64,000 nt of DNA. Origin: Melioribacteraceae bacterium. GTDB taxonomy: Bacteria > Bacteroidota > Ignavibacteria > Ignavibacteriales > Melioribacteraceae. The notes beneath the pieces are model-generated. The model was given only the letters and a program-made list of their open reading frames with translations, made no database searches and had not been told where the DNA came from. Both the position numbers and the translations under genes were made by a program. The stretch lies in the NCBI GenBank assembly GCA_016342755.1, contig JAEINS010000004.1, positions 207,840 to 271,839 on the forward strand, given 5' to 3'. Shown in pieces: positions 1 through 8,546 of the stretch; position 1 is the stretch's first letter, and each line of letters begins with the position of its first letter.

Positions 1-692
1 CCATGCCTGAGAAATTTATAAGAAATATCACCTAACAAACCGCCAAGACTAATTGTCTTGTTAAGTTTTTCAGGTTTATCTATAAGTTCCATAATACAAT
101 CGTAAAATCTATACGGGTTAACATCAGGTAATTCAATCTGGAAAATTTCTTTGTTTTTATTCATATCAAAGAAACGCTGAATATCAAAATCAACCTGTGT
201 AAAACAAATTTTTGGCGCGCCCTTTGATTTTGTTCCCGTAGTAATAAATCTTCCAAATTCTCTCTGATCTTTTGTTGACGCAACAAGATTATCAAGAGGT
301 GTAATTTCCTGATAAATTCTAATTAGACCAGGTTCATTAACAGCAGTATAATCTTTTGATTCAATTGGTAAAACTTTTCCGTTTGTAGTACATAGGAAAA
401 GAGTTTTAATTGCATCTAAATCAACGTATTCAAGAACATTGTACGAAGCAATATATTTTGTTTTTTTTGGAGAACCATCGGTATGAGGATTACATTGTTC
501 TAAGTACTCATCAATATCGAAATAATCATTTCTGTAATTTATATCTATCTCAGCAAATATAACTTTCCCGCTAAAATGTTTTGCACTTCCAATTGTATAA
601 TGCTCTCCAAATTTATCAGGTTCCAACTGCGATGCAATTAATGCATTTGTTGGAAAAAGAGTCATGTATAAATGTTTTGGATATTCAGACAA
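1..692 (-). CDS. Unknown protein, 3' end cut by window edge
   Basis: The minus strand is open from about position 770 to the window edge. I place the start at a TTG at 692-690 because a GGAG Shine-Dalgarno site (703-706 on the complement) lies at normal spacing; the first in-frame ATG is at 665. The visible 230 residues begin MSEYPKHLYMTLFPTNALIA and show no signal peptide or membrane segment. They look like a soluble alpha/beta protein with many aromatic and acidic residues. I do not recognise the family. The gene runs away from the redox set that starts at 836, so the 145-base gap between them should hold divergent promoters. That it is a real gene is well supported by the long stop-free frame and the ribosome site; its function is unknown. 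Confidence 0.75.
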   Translation of the reverse strand, partial: MSEYPKHLYMTLFPTNALIASQLEPDKFGEHYTIGSAKHFSGKVIFAEIDINYRNDYFDIDEYLEQCNPHTDGSPKKTKYIASYNVLEYVDLDAIKTLFLCTTNGKVLPIESKDYTAVNEPGLIRIYQEITPLDNLVASTKDQREFGRFITTGTKSKGAPKICFTQVDFDIQRFFDMNKNKEIFQIELPDVNPYRFYDCIMELIDKPEKLNKTISLGGLLGDISYKFLRH

Positions 693-835
693 AATGAAAT
701 TTCTCCAGTTAGCAATGATTGTACAATAATGTAGTCTAAAATTATTAAATTGAATTATAAAGAGCAAGATTTATACTGCATCTTTTTTTATTTTATTACA
801 TCCAATAGTAAAAAAAATGAATTATTGAGAGTTAT

Positions 836-1045
836 ATGGAAAAATTAAAAAAATATAAAAACAAAATATTAGCCGTTGCTGCCGGAGCCGTGTTGGGATA
901 TTCATATTACTATTTTATTGGCTGTACAAGCGGATCGTGCCCAATAACAAGTAATCCCCTTATTTCAACGGTTTACGGAGCTGCAATTGGTTTTGTGTTT
1001 TCAATGTCATCAAAAAAAGAGAAAAACGATGGAAAAGATAACTAA
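836..1045 (+). CDS. DUF6132 family small membrane protein
   Basis: This 69-residue protein has a basic N-terminus, a hydrophobic helix at about 11-28 and a second hydrophobic stretch at about 44-56. Between them lies the motif GCTSGSCPITSNP, which I recognise as the hallmark of DUF6132. The two cysteines (about residues 30 and 35) sit close to a membrane helix and could be redox active, but that is inference. Members of this family commonly lie beside rhodanese- or thioredoxin-like genes, and here the next two genes encode a DUF1858 protein and a TlpA-like thioredoxin. The stop overlaps the start of the DUF1858 gene by 17 bases, which suggests translational coupling. Confidence 0.8.
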   Translation: MEKLKKYKNKILAVAAGAVLGYSYYYFIGCTSGSCPITSNPLISTVYGAAIGFVFSMSSKKEKNDGKDN

Positions 1046-1241
1046 AGATATTGAGATAGAAGATCTAGTTGATCTTTTACCTGAAGCTGTTTCCTATTTA
1101 AGAGATCAGAAAATTAGATGCCTAAGGTGCGGAGAACCAATTTGGGGAACTTTAGAAAAGGCTTCTGAAGAAAAAGGATATAGCCGGGAAGATATTGATA
1201 GATTTGTTGACGAATTAAATTCAATTCTGGAAAAGAAATAA
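1029..1241 (+). CDS. DUF1858 domain protein (redox disulfide)
   Basis: I choose the ATG at 1029 and not the longer in-frame start at 987, because the extra N-terminus lies inside the preceding gene and does not resemble the family. The 70-residue product fits DUF1858, the domain described as a hybrid-cluster-protein-associated redox disulfide. It has an N-terminal helix (DIEIEDLVDLLPEAVSYL), a CxxC pair in IRCLRCGEP near residues 31-34, and a C-terminal helix. The CxxC pair could act as a small electron carrier or sense redox state. It overlaps the DUF6132 gene and is followed after 63 bases by a TlpA-like thioredoxin, so a shared thiol role for the three is plausible but not shown. Confidence 0.8.
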   Translation: MEKITKDIEIEDLVDLLPEAVSYLRDQKIRCLRCGEPIWGTLEKASEEKGYSREDIDRFVDELNSILEKK

Positions 1242-1304
1242 ATACTATAATATCAAACTTTGATTTTTTAACTTTAGGGGAACAAAATTTTAATTGGAGA
1301 TAAA

Positions 1305-1943
1305 ATGAGCAAAAAAAAGCCGGAAAGAAAATTCGGGAATCAAGAGGAAGTTAAAACAGGTCTGGATCAGGAAACCCGAAGTAAAATTTATTGGACTGTT
1401 TTAATAATAATGATAATCGGTTTTTTTATTATTAATAATCTTAACGGCGACGGTGAACAGGGTCCTTATCCTCCACATTATCAGCCAACATCACAAAATG
1501 AGAGAGTTGAAGCATTTGATTTTAATTTAAATACTCCTGATGGAAAAGAAGTTAAACTTTCTGATTACCGGGGAAAAGTTGTAATTCTGGATTTTTGGGC
1601 CACCTGGTGTCCTCCATGCAGAAAAGGAATTCCTGATCTTGTTGAGCTTAAAAAGGAATATGGTTCAGAGGAATTTGAAGTAATCGGAATTTCACTGGAT
1701 TTAGAAGTCCCTGACAATCCCGGCAGAAATACCAAAAAAGATGTAGTTCCGTTTATTGAAAAACATGCAATTAATTATCCGGTTGTTTTTGGAAATTTAG
1801 AAGTAACTAAAAAGTATGGTGGAATTGAAAGTATTCCTACAACAATAATTATTGATAAAGACGGTAAAATTTCAGATCAGCATGTTGGATTGGTTCCTAT
1901 TCAGACTTATAAAAAAGAAATTGAAAGACTTTTAGCTGAGTAA
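1305..1943 (+). CDS. TlpA/ResA-like membrane-anchored thioredoxin
   Basis: The 212-residue protein has a basic cytoplasmic tail, one membrane helix at about 28-45 and an extracytoplasmic thioredoxin fold from about residue 65. The active site is WATWCPPC with the cysteines at 102 and 105, and a cis-proline typical of the fold lies in SIPTTIII. This arrangement matches TlpA/ResA-type thiol:disulfide oxidoreductases, which reduce periplasmic disulfides, often for cytochrome c maturation. No cytochrome maturation genes are visible nearby, so the partner is unknown. A GGAG site about 8 bases before the ATG supports the start. It is probably the last gene of the redox set beginning at 836. Confidence 0.88.
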   Translation: MSKKKPERKFGNQEEVKTGLDQETRSKIYWTVLIIMIIGFFIINNLNGDGEQGPYPPHYQPTSQNERVEAFDFNLNTPDGKEVKLSDYRGKVVILDFWATWCPPCRKGIPDLVELKKEYGSEEFEVIGISLDLEVPDNPGRNTKKDVVPFIEKHAINYPVVFGNLEVTKKYGGIESIPTTIIIDKDGKISDQHVGLVPIQTYKKEIERLLAE

Positions 1944-2356
1944 TAAATATCAGAAAACATTAAAATACCGAAAACACTTAGACAAGTTGTTATGTAAAAA
2001 AAAAAGTAGAATAAAAAATGAGGGTGTAAAGTTTTTAGTGTAAACGGTATTTTTTTGTTAAAGTTAAAAAAAACTATTCTCAAAGCAGATTGAAAATCAG
2101 AAATGTCAGGCACCCGGTTTTAATTGGGATAGCTCATTTTTTAGATAAATCTCTGTAAGCTAAGAATAATGTTTTTTTAAGCATCATCAGTGGGGATTTG
2201 GATTTGTAACTTTTCTGAATTGACGAGACACGGCTTCAACAAGCATTTGTAGTTTAAAATATTTTGTATCCACTTGGGTAATCATTTCAAACAGCCTTTC
2301 TAAACATTTTTAATTATCTTTACAGCTGCTAAATTTCTTTAATAATAGTTTAATCA
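1944..2356. other. 413-base gap with no identified gene
   Basis: The stretch between the thioredoxin gene and the glycosyltransferase gene is very AT-rich with long A and T runs. I found no tRNA-like cloverleaf, riboswitch core or terminator with a clear stem. A short minus-strand open frame (1907-2113) overlaps the thioredoxin 3' end and has no ribosome site, so I do not call it. A TATCTTTA string near 2322-2329 could be a -7 box for the glycosyltransferase gene, but this is weak. Confidence 0.6.
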
Positions 2357-3454
2357 TTGAGTGAACCGAAGAAAAATATTTGTTTTGTAAACACAACCAA
2401 ATCATGGGGCGGCGGTGAAAAGTGGCATTTTGATGCCGCATTAAATCTCGCGCAAAATGGAAATAAAGTGTTTTTTATTGGTCAGATAGGGGGAGTTTTA
2501 CAAAGCCGGTTATCTGAGCACAAAATAAATACAGAGTTATACGATGTAAGCAATTTAAGTTTTTTAAATCCGTTAAAAATTATAAAACTCAGAACATATT
2601 TTAAAAAGAACAATATTCAGATAGTTGTTTTAAATCTTCCTTCTGATTTAAAACTTGCCGGGATAGCTGCTAAATTAGCCGGTGTGAAAAAAATAATCTA
2701 TAGACGCGGAAGCGCAATTCCTATCAAGAACAGATTCTTAAACAGAGTTTTATTAAAAAATGTAACAACACATATTTTGGCTAATTCAGAAAAAACAAAG
2801 CAGACAATCCTTTCTATAAAAGAGAACTTTTTGAACCCGGATAAAATTACTGTCATTTATAACGGCATTGATCTTAAGAATTTTGAGATACGAAAATCGG
2901 GGGAAACTGATTTTGAATCAAGAGACATAATAATTGGCAATGTTGGCCGGATGGTTTATCAGAAGGGGCAGGAATACTTAATAGAATTAGGGCGGATTTT
3001 AAGTGAGAAGAAAATTCCTTTTAAAATAATTATTGCCGGAGATGGATCGTTAAAAAACAGACTTGAAAGGGAGGTTAGTAAATTAGGTCTGGAAGATAAA
3101 ATATTATTTCCCGGGTTCTGTAAAGATGTTCCATCATTTATGGGTTCTATAGACATATTTGTATTATCGAGCAGGTGGGAAGGTTTTGGGTACGTAATAA
3201 CTGAAGCTATGGCTTGCCGTAAACCTGTTATAGCGTTTAATCTAAGCAGTAATCCTGAACTTGTTGAAGACGGGAAAACCGGCTTCTTAATTACTCCTTT
3301 TAATATTATTTTAATGGCTGATAAGATTATTGAGTTATATAAAAACAAAAGTGAAATTGAACGGCTTGGAAACAACGGACGGAAAAAAGTAGAATCTCAA
3401 TTTGATTCTAGAATAATTATGAACGAGATTGGAAAATATTTATTGGGAAACTAA
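2357..3454 (+). CDS. GT4-family glycosyltransferase
   Basis: This 365-residue protein has the two-Rossmann layout of GT-B enzymes. An N-terminal acceptor domain carries the glycine-rich loop KSWGGGEKWH. The C-terminal nucleotide-sugar domain begins near IIIGNVGRMVYQKG and contains the retaining GT4 E-x7-E region in SSRWEGFGYVITEA. There is no signal peptide, so it acts in the cytoplasm, probably adding a sugar to a lipid-linked glycan or envelope polysaccharide; donor and acceptor cannot be read from sequence. The start is TTG at 2357, since the protein begins exactly where the family does and no ATG is near. Its stop overlaps the stop of the convergent histidine kinase gene by four bases. 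It stands alone, not in a polysaccharide cluster. Confidence 0.88.
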   Translation: MSEPKKNICFVNTTKSWGGGEKWHFDAALNLAQNGNKVFFIGQIGGVLQSRLSEHKINTELYDVSNLSFLNPLKIIKLRTYFKKNNIQIVVLNLPSDLKLAGIAAKLAGVKKIIYRRGSAIPIKNRFLNRVLLKNVTTHILANSEKTKQTILSIKENFLNPDKITVIYNGIDLKNFEIRKSGETDFESRDIIIGNVGRMVYQKGQEYLIELGRILSEKKIPFKIIIAGDGSLKNRLEREVSKLGLEDKILFPGFCKDVPSFMGSIDIFVLSSRWEGFGYVITEAMACRKPVIAFNLSSNPELVEDGKTGFLITPFNIILMADKIIELYKNKSEIERLGNNGRKKVESQFDSRIIMNEIGKYLLGN

Positions 3455-5259
3455 TTCAGTTTAGCTGCTTCTATCTTATCAAACTGAACAACAAATTTGG
3501 TTCCTTTGCCTTCCTTACTTTCAACCGAAATTTTGGCTTTATTCAAATCACAGTAATTTTTAACTAAGGCTAATCCTAATCCGTTTCCGTCATACTGTCT
3601 TGTATAACCTTGTTCTCCCTGGCTAAAGGGCTGAAAAAGATTCTTCTGATATTCATTTGAAATTCCAATACCTGAATCTTCAACCTCAACAAAAATTTTA
3701 TCGGCTTTGGTTTTCAGAACTATTTTTATGCTTCCTTTTTTAGTAAACTTAATTGCGTTATCTATAAGGTTGTCGAATATCTGTGTCACTGTATATTCAT
3801 CACAATATACCATTGCATTGTCCATATCGGTATCGTAGCTTAGCTTAAGCGAATTTGCTTTTGCCTCTGGGCTAAACTCTTTTACTAATTTTTGTATAAT
3901 CTCAGTATTAAGTTCTATGTTCTGGTAATTAACGTTATATGTTTTAGTTTGATATTGTGACATATTTAAAATTAAATCGATAGTTCTTATCATGCGTTTA
4001 CTAGCATTGGCAATAGAATTGAAATATGAATTGGAACTTTCAAATTCTTTTAATTCCCAATCATATTTTAGAAGCTGCGAATAATTTATTATTGTATTAA
4101 TCGGAGTTCTAATTTCATGAGACATCTGGGCTAAAAATTCTGTTTTTAATCTGTCAGATTTTTCGGCTTCTTCTTTAGCTTTAATTAACAATAGCACCGC
4201 ATTTTTCTTTTCTGTTATATCCTCAAAAGATCCTTCAATAATAATTTCGCCATTATTATTCTTAATTAAACGGGCATGTTCCCTTACAAATATTTTTTCA
4301 CCGTCCAGTTTTTTAAGCTCTACTTCATAGTTATAAATGTTTCTATTTAGTAAAAGTACACTCTTGAATGTTTCCCTATCTTGCAGGTTTTGAAAAATAT
4401 CATTAGCATAATTTGTCTTATTAATTTCATCGTTTTCGGAAAGTCCCAATATTTTTTTACCCGAAGAATTTAACATAATAATCCGGCCGTCGAAAGTAGA
4501 TTGATAAATACCAAGAGCCGAATTTTCTATTAATCTTTTATATTTTTCTTCGCTGTTGTTAAATGCTTTTTCAAAACTATATGCGTTTATCAGTTTACCA
4601 ACAAGTCTTAAACTCATTAGAATAAGTAATAAGACGAATGCAAATTCCTCGTGAAAATTATAAACATATTCATCTACTAATGTGGCTACAACAATAATTA
4701 TTATTGAAAATAAATATTGAATTCCCTCAGAATATCTTTTTTCTTGAAATATTTTTGCTGAAGCATAAATAATAAACACAAGGTATAAAAGTGAGTAAAT
4801 CATTAATAAATCTTGCCATGCACTTTTTATTCCGTTTAAATCCCTATATTCAGCTTTCCAGTAACCATCCCATTTTAAGTTCATATCAACTGATTGAAAC
4901 ATTAAACCATATGGCTGGGATATAGCTATAAAAATTATGAATACCGCTAATAAAACCGGAATAACTAAAACAATTTTATTTAAGGAACCGGCATAGTAAT
5001 AACTGTAAACAATAAAGGCGATTGATGTTAATAATATAGATGTGTCTAGTACTTTTGCATAAAAAATTATTTCATTTACGTCGTGCGCAAAATATATACA
5101 CAAATTGGAAATAAAGAATGATAAAATTCCAATTCCTACAGCAACAATTGAATAATTCAATTGCTTCTGAAAATCCTTTACCGCAAGAATAAAATTCAAC
5201 AAGAGAATTATTATTGCAAGACCAGAAACTATACCGTAAGAAAGTAAAATTATATCCAT
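3451..5259 (-). CDS. 7TM-PAS sensor histidine kinase
   Basis: The 602-residue protein starts with seven predicted membrane helices (residues about 3-225) resembling the histidine-kinase N-terminal 7TM region. A PAS domain follows at about 237-350. The HisKA dimerisation helix has the phospho-acceptor His381 in MSHEIRTPINTI, and the HATPase domain at about 480-597 shows N-box DNLIDNAIKF, G1 box DSGIGI and G2 box GNGLGLALV. No receiver domain or response regulator gene is adjacent, so it is an orphan kinase here. From the PAS domain to the end it is closely similar to the kinase at 23550-25763, which points to duplication with exchange of the sensor part. The signal is unknown. Confidence 0.92.
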   Translation of the reverse strand: MDIILLSYGIVSGLAIIILLLNFILAVKDFQKQLNYSIVAVGIGILSFFISNLCIYFAHDVNEIIFYAKVLDTSILLTSIAFIVYSYYYAGSLNKIVLVIPVLLAVFIIFIAISQPYGLMFQSVDMNLKWDGYWKAEYRDLNGIKSAWQDLLMIYSLLYLVFIIYASAKIFQEKRYSEGIQYLFSIIIIVVATLVDEYVYNFHEEFAFVLLLILMSLRLVGKLINAYSFEKAFNNSEEKYKRLIENSALGIYQSTFDGRIIMLNSSGKKILGLSENDEINKTNYANDIFQNLQDRETFKSVLLLNRNIYNYEVELKKLDGEKIFVREHARLIKNNNGEIIIEGSFEDITEKKNAVLLLIKAKEEAEKSDRLKTEFLAQMSHEIRTPINTIINYSQLLKYDWELKEFESSNSYFNSIANASKRMIRTIDLILNMSQYQTKTYNVNYQNIELNTEIIQKLVKEFSPEAKANSLKLSYDTDMDNAMVYCDEYTVTQIFDNLIDNAIKFTKKGSIKIVLKTKADKIFVEVEDSGIGISNEYQKNLFQPFSQGEQGYTRQYDGNGLGLALVKNYCDLNKAKISVESKEGKGTKFVVQFDKIEAAKLN

Positions 5260-5397
5260 AAATTAAAAAAGAATATATTATTAAAAAATTTAACGGTATT
5301 ATCGGTTTAAAAAGGAAAAACTTTATATTTTTTTATAGTGTATTGAAAAGGATTTACTAAAGGAAAAGACTTATATTTCAATAAAAAAAATGAATTT

Positions 5398-6129
5398 ATG
5401 ATAATTGCTGAAAATATTTATAAGAGTTTTGAAAGTAACCAGGTCTTAAGAGGGGTTAATTTAAAAATCACAAAGGGAGAATCGATAGCTATAATTGGAC
5501 AAAGCGGCTGCGGTAAAAGTGTATTCTTAAAACTGCTTCTTGGTTTGCTTATTCCGGATAAAGGTTCAGTTTCAATTAACGGAACCAAAATATCAAGTTT
5601 ATCAGAAAAAGATCTATATCAGCTACGAAGAAGATTCGGGTTTCTATTTCAGGGTGCTGCACTGTTCGATTCCCTAACTGTCGCGGAAAACATTGGATTG
5701 CCGCTTGTTGAGAATAATGTAAGTCTGGCTGAATCTAAACTATCATCCTTAATTGCGGAAAAACTTGATCTTGTTGGATTAAGGGGAATTGAAGAATTAA
5801 AGCCTTCAGAACTTTCAGGCGGAATGAAAAAACGTGTTGGTTTGGCAAGAGCTTTAATTACAGAACCTGAATTTATTTTATATGATGAACCAACAACCGG
5901 TCTCGATCCCATTTCATCGGATGTAATTGATGATCTAATTAAAAACCTTAGTAATAATCTGAACGTAACTTCTATTGTAGTAACACATGATATGTTTACG
6001 GTTAAAAATGTAGTTAAAAAAGTTGCAATGATGCATGAAGGAAAAATTTATTTTACCGGATCATCGGAAGAACTGGTTAAAAGTAAAGATCCTATAATTA
6101 CCAATTTTATAAAAAGAACGGAAGTTTAG
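5398..6129 (+). CDS. MlaF-like ABC transporter ATP-binding protein
   Basis: The 243-residue protein is a single ABC ATPase domain. Walker A is GQSGCGKS at 34-41, the Q-loop is in GFLFQGAALFDSLTV, the signature is LSGGMKKR, and Walker B is FILYDEPTTGLDP. The Q-loop sequence and the GGMKKRVGLARA signature are typical of the MlaF/Ttg2A group, which powers phospholipid (Mce/Mla-type) transport between inner and outer membranes. The permease and Mce-domain partners are not next to it, so the assignment rests on sequence alone. The stop codon TAG directly abuts the ATG of radA, so the two genes are probably translated from one message. Confidence 0.85.
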   Translation: MIIAENIYKSFESNQVLRGVNLKITKGESIAIIGQSGCGKSVFLKLLLGLLIPDKGSVSINGTKISSLSEKDLYQLRRRFGFLFQGAALFDSLTVAENIGLPLVENNVSLAESKLSSLIAEKLDLVGLRGIEELKPSELSGGMKKRVGLARALITEPEFILYDEPTTGLDPISSDVIDDLIKNLSNNLNVTSIVVTHDMFTVKNVVKKVAMMHEGKIYFTGSSEELVKSKDPIITNFIKRTEV

Positions 6130-7485
6130 ATGGCTAAGAGTCGGACTAAATATGTTTGCAGCGGATGCGGTTATGACTCGGCAAAGTGGCTGGGTAAATG
6201 TCCTAATTGTGATGAATGGAATACATTTACAGAAGAAGTTGAAGAGACTGGTAAAAACGCGCGGCGGAAAATTAATACATCTATAAAAGCGGATGTAGTT
6301 AAATTAAGCGGTGTTCCGGTAACGGAGCATAAAAGAATTGCAACCAATATTAATGAGTTTGATAGAGTTCTTGGAAACGGGATAATGCCGGGAAGTGTTA
6401 TTCTAATTGGAGGTGATCCGGGAATTGGGAAATCGACGCTTGTAATGCAGGCTTCATCAAGTATAAAAGAAAAAGTTCTTTATATAACTGGTGAAGAATC
6501 TATTAATCAGATAAATCTTAGAGCTAAACGACTTAAAGTTAATACTGATAATTTTTATGTTTTAGCTGAAACAAGACTGGATATAATTTCTGCCGCTATT
6601 GAACAGACTGAACCTGACGTAGTTATAATCGATTCGATACAGACAATGTACAGGCCAGAGCTTGATAACGCGCCCGGAACAGTTACACAAATTAGGGAAA
6701 CTACAACCGAACTGATGCAGAATGCCAAGAAAAATCATTTTGCGGTAATTATAGTCGGCCATGTTACAAAAGAGGGAAATATTGCCGGTCCCAAAATTCT
6801 TGAACATATTGTAGATACTGTATTGCAATTTGAAGGTGAACGAAATTATTCATATAGAATTTTGCGTGCCCAGAAAAACAGATTTGGCAGTACAAATGAA
6901 ATTGGCATTTTTGAGATGCACGATACCGGGCTAAGCGAAGTTACAAATCCCAGTGAAATATTTTTAAGCGAACGTGACGAAAACGCGACCGGTTCTATTG
7001 TTACATCAAGTATGGAAGGAACAAGACCGGTATTACTTGAGGTTCAGGCTTTGGTAACTCCAAGTAATTTTGGAAATCCGCAAAGAGTAGCTACGGGATT
7101 TGATTACAGAAGATTATCAATACTCCTGGCCGTTTTAGAAAAAAGAGTAAAGCTTAGACTTTCTGCAAACAATGTTTTCTTAAATATGGCTGGCGGATTA
7201 AGAATTTCGGAACCTGCGGTTGATCTGGCAGTCTGCTGTAGTATTGCTTCAAGTCTTTTAGATAAATCGTTAAAAACCGGTCACGTTGTAATTGGTGAAG
7301 TTGGTTTAGGCGGAGAGGTGAGAAGCGTTTCTCATATTGAAAAAAGAATACAGGAAGCTGAAAAACTGGGATTTGAAACAATAATAATTCCTAAAAATAA
7401 TTCGAAAATAAATATTAAAAATCACGGGATTAAAATTATTCAAGTACGTAATGTAAGCGATGTTATTAATAAATTATTAGGGTAA
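6130..7485 (+). CDS. radA: DNA repair protein RadA
   Basis: This 451-residue protein has the standard RadA length and order. A C4 zinc finger (Cys10, 13, 24, 27) is followed by a RecA-like ATPase with Walker A GDPGIGKST at 95-103 and Walker B VVIIDSIQT. The RadA signature KNRFGSTNEIG comes next, and a Lon-protease-like C-terminal domain follows. RadA (Sms) promotes branch migration and processing of recombination intermediates, and in some species supports natural transformation. The start abuts the stop of the ABC ATPase gene and no ribosome site separates them, so coupling is likely. The family assignment is secure. Confidence 0.97.
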   Translation: MAKSRTKYVCSGCGYDSAKWLGKCPNCDEWNTFTEEVEETGKNARRKINTSIKADVVKLSGVPVTEHKRIATNINEFDRVLGNGIMPGSVILIGGDPGIGKSTLVMQASSSIKEKVLYITGEESINQINLRAKRLKVNTDNFYVLAETRLDIISAAIEQTEPDVVIIDSIQTMYRPELDNAPGTVTQIRETTTELMQNAKKNHFAVIIVGHVTKEGNIAGPKILEHIVDTVLQFEGERNYSYRILRAQKNRFGSTNEIGIFEMHDTGLSEVTNPSEIFLSERDENATGSIVTSSMEGTRPVLLEVQALVTPSNFGNPQRVATGFDYRRLSILLAVLEKRVKLRLSANNVFLNMAGGLRISEPAVDLAVCCSIASSLLDKSLKTGHVVIGEVGLGGEVRSVSHIEKRIQEAEKLGFETIIIPKNNSKINIKNHGIKIIQVRNVSDVINKLLG

Positions 7486-7508
7486 TAATTATTGTTAACC
7501 GGATTTCT

Positions 7509-8441
7509 ATGAAGCAAATTCAATTTAACATAAAGCTTGTAATTATTTGTTTGCTGCTCATTTCTATCAGGACTCTTAATGCACAACCGCAAAGTCTGGC
7601 TGTTATGCGCAATCATTCTAACATTGCCGATGAAAAATCCATTAACTGGGTAAAAGCCGGAGTTGCCGGTTCGGTTATTATGGCGGCTAATATTGGTTTA
7701 TGGATTCACTATAACAATAACTGGTACACAGATTCACAATCCAAATTTCATTTTAAAGATGACTGGTATGATTATAATTTAAATATGGATAAGGTTGGAC
7801 ATGTTTTTACCGGAATGTTTTTAACACAAAACTATTATAAACTTTTAAGAGGCGGAAATTTTTCTCACTATCAGTCAATATGGATAAGCTCCGGATTAAC
7901 CTTTGCCCAATTATTTCAAATTGAACTTTTTGATGCCTTTGATAAAAAGTATGGCGCAAGCTGGGGCGATATTGGTTCCAATACTTTGGGAATACTTTGT
8001 GGAGTTCTTCAGTTAAACTATAGATCCGCAAATATGATAAATCTAAAACTAAGTCACGATATAAATCATATTTCATTTAGCAGTGATGTTCATGATGAAG
8101 TGATTACAGATTATTCTAAGAGAACATTCTGGCTCACATTCCATTATGATGAATTGCTCCCGGAATCAATTAGAAATATTCATCCTGATTGGCTGGGCAT
8201 TGCGCTTGGATACGGAACCAGCGAAGTTTTTAAAGACGGGCGTTATAATATGGATTCGAAGGGAAAAGGTTTAGGAAAACAAAATTTTTATCTCGCTTTG
8301 GATATTGATTTAAACAGACTTTTTAAACCTGAACCGGAAACGTTTTTCTGGCATCTGTTCGATTTTATTGGCTATATTCATATTCCAATGCCGACTATAG
8401 AATTAACACCTAAAATGAAATTCCATGCACTTTATTTTTAG
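7509..8441 (+). CDS. DUF2279 family envelope protein
   Basis: The 310-residue product begins with a signal peptide ending near IRTLNAQPQ. The centre carries the DUF2279-type segment (NLNMDKVGHVFTGMFLTQNY, then SSGLTFAQLFQIELFDAF and ASWGDIGSNTLG), with conserved His, Glu, Asp and Gly residues typical of the YfiM-like family. Several weakly hydrophobic stretches suggest membrane association. It lies 23 bases after radA on the same strand and ends at a hairpin shared with the convergent zinc-ribbon gene. Function is not known for the family as far as I am aware; an outer membrane or periplasmic location is inferred from the signal peptide. Confidence 0.75.
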   Translation: MKQIQFNIKLVIICLLLISIRTLNAQPQSLAVMRNHSNIADEKSINWVKAGVAGSVIMAANIGLWIHYNNNWYTDSQSKFHFKDDWYDYNLNMDKVGHVFTGMFLTQNYYKLLRGGNFSHYQSIWISSGLTFAQLFQIELFDAFDKKYGASWGDIGSNTLGILCGVLQLNYRSANMINLKLSHDINHISFSSDVHDEVITDYSKRTFWLTFHYDELLPESIRNIHPDWLGIALGYGTSEVFKDGRYNMDSKGKGLGKQNFYLALDIDLNRLFKPEPETFFWHLFDFIGYIHIPMPTIELTPKMKFHALYF

Positions 8442-8492
8442 AAAGGATTTTTAATTATCGGGGAAATAACTGAGAGTGTAGATGAATTACCA

Positions 8493-8525
8493 AAACCTTC
8501 GAAATATTTAAATTCCGAAGGTTTC
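8493..8525. terminator. Bidirectional hairpin between convergent genes
   Basis: AAACCTTCG and CGAAGGTTT pair across a loop of AT-rich sequence. The hairpin sits between the DUF2279 gene on the plus strand and the zinc-ribbon gene on the minus strand, the expected place for a shared terminator. The flanking T tracts are short. Confidence 0.6.
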
Positions 8526-8546
8526 AAATAACTATTGAGCGTAAAA

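Noticed and set aside
1907..2113. A 68-residue minus-strand frame after the thioredoxin gene
   Set aside because: It overlaps the thioredoxin 3' end, has no ribosome site and encodes Phe/Leu-rich filler expected from antisense AT-rich DNA.
2959..3375. A 138-residue minus-strand frame opposite the glycosyltransferase
   Set aside because: The GT4 motifs on the plus strand explain this DNA; the opposite frame has no recognisable features.
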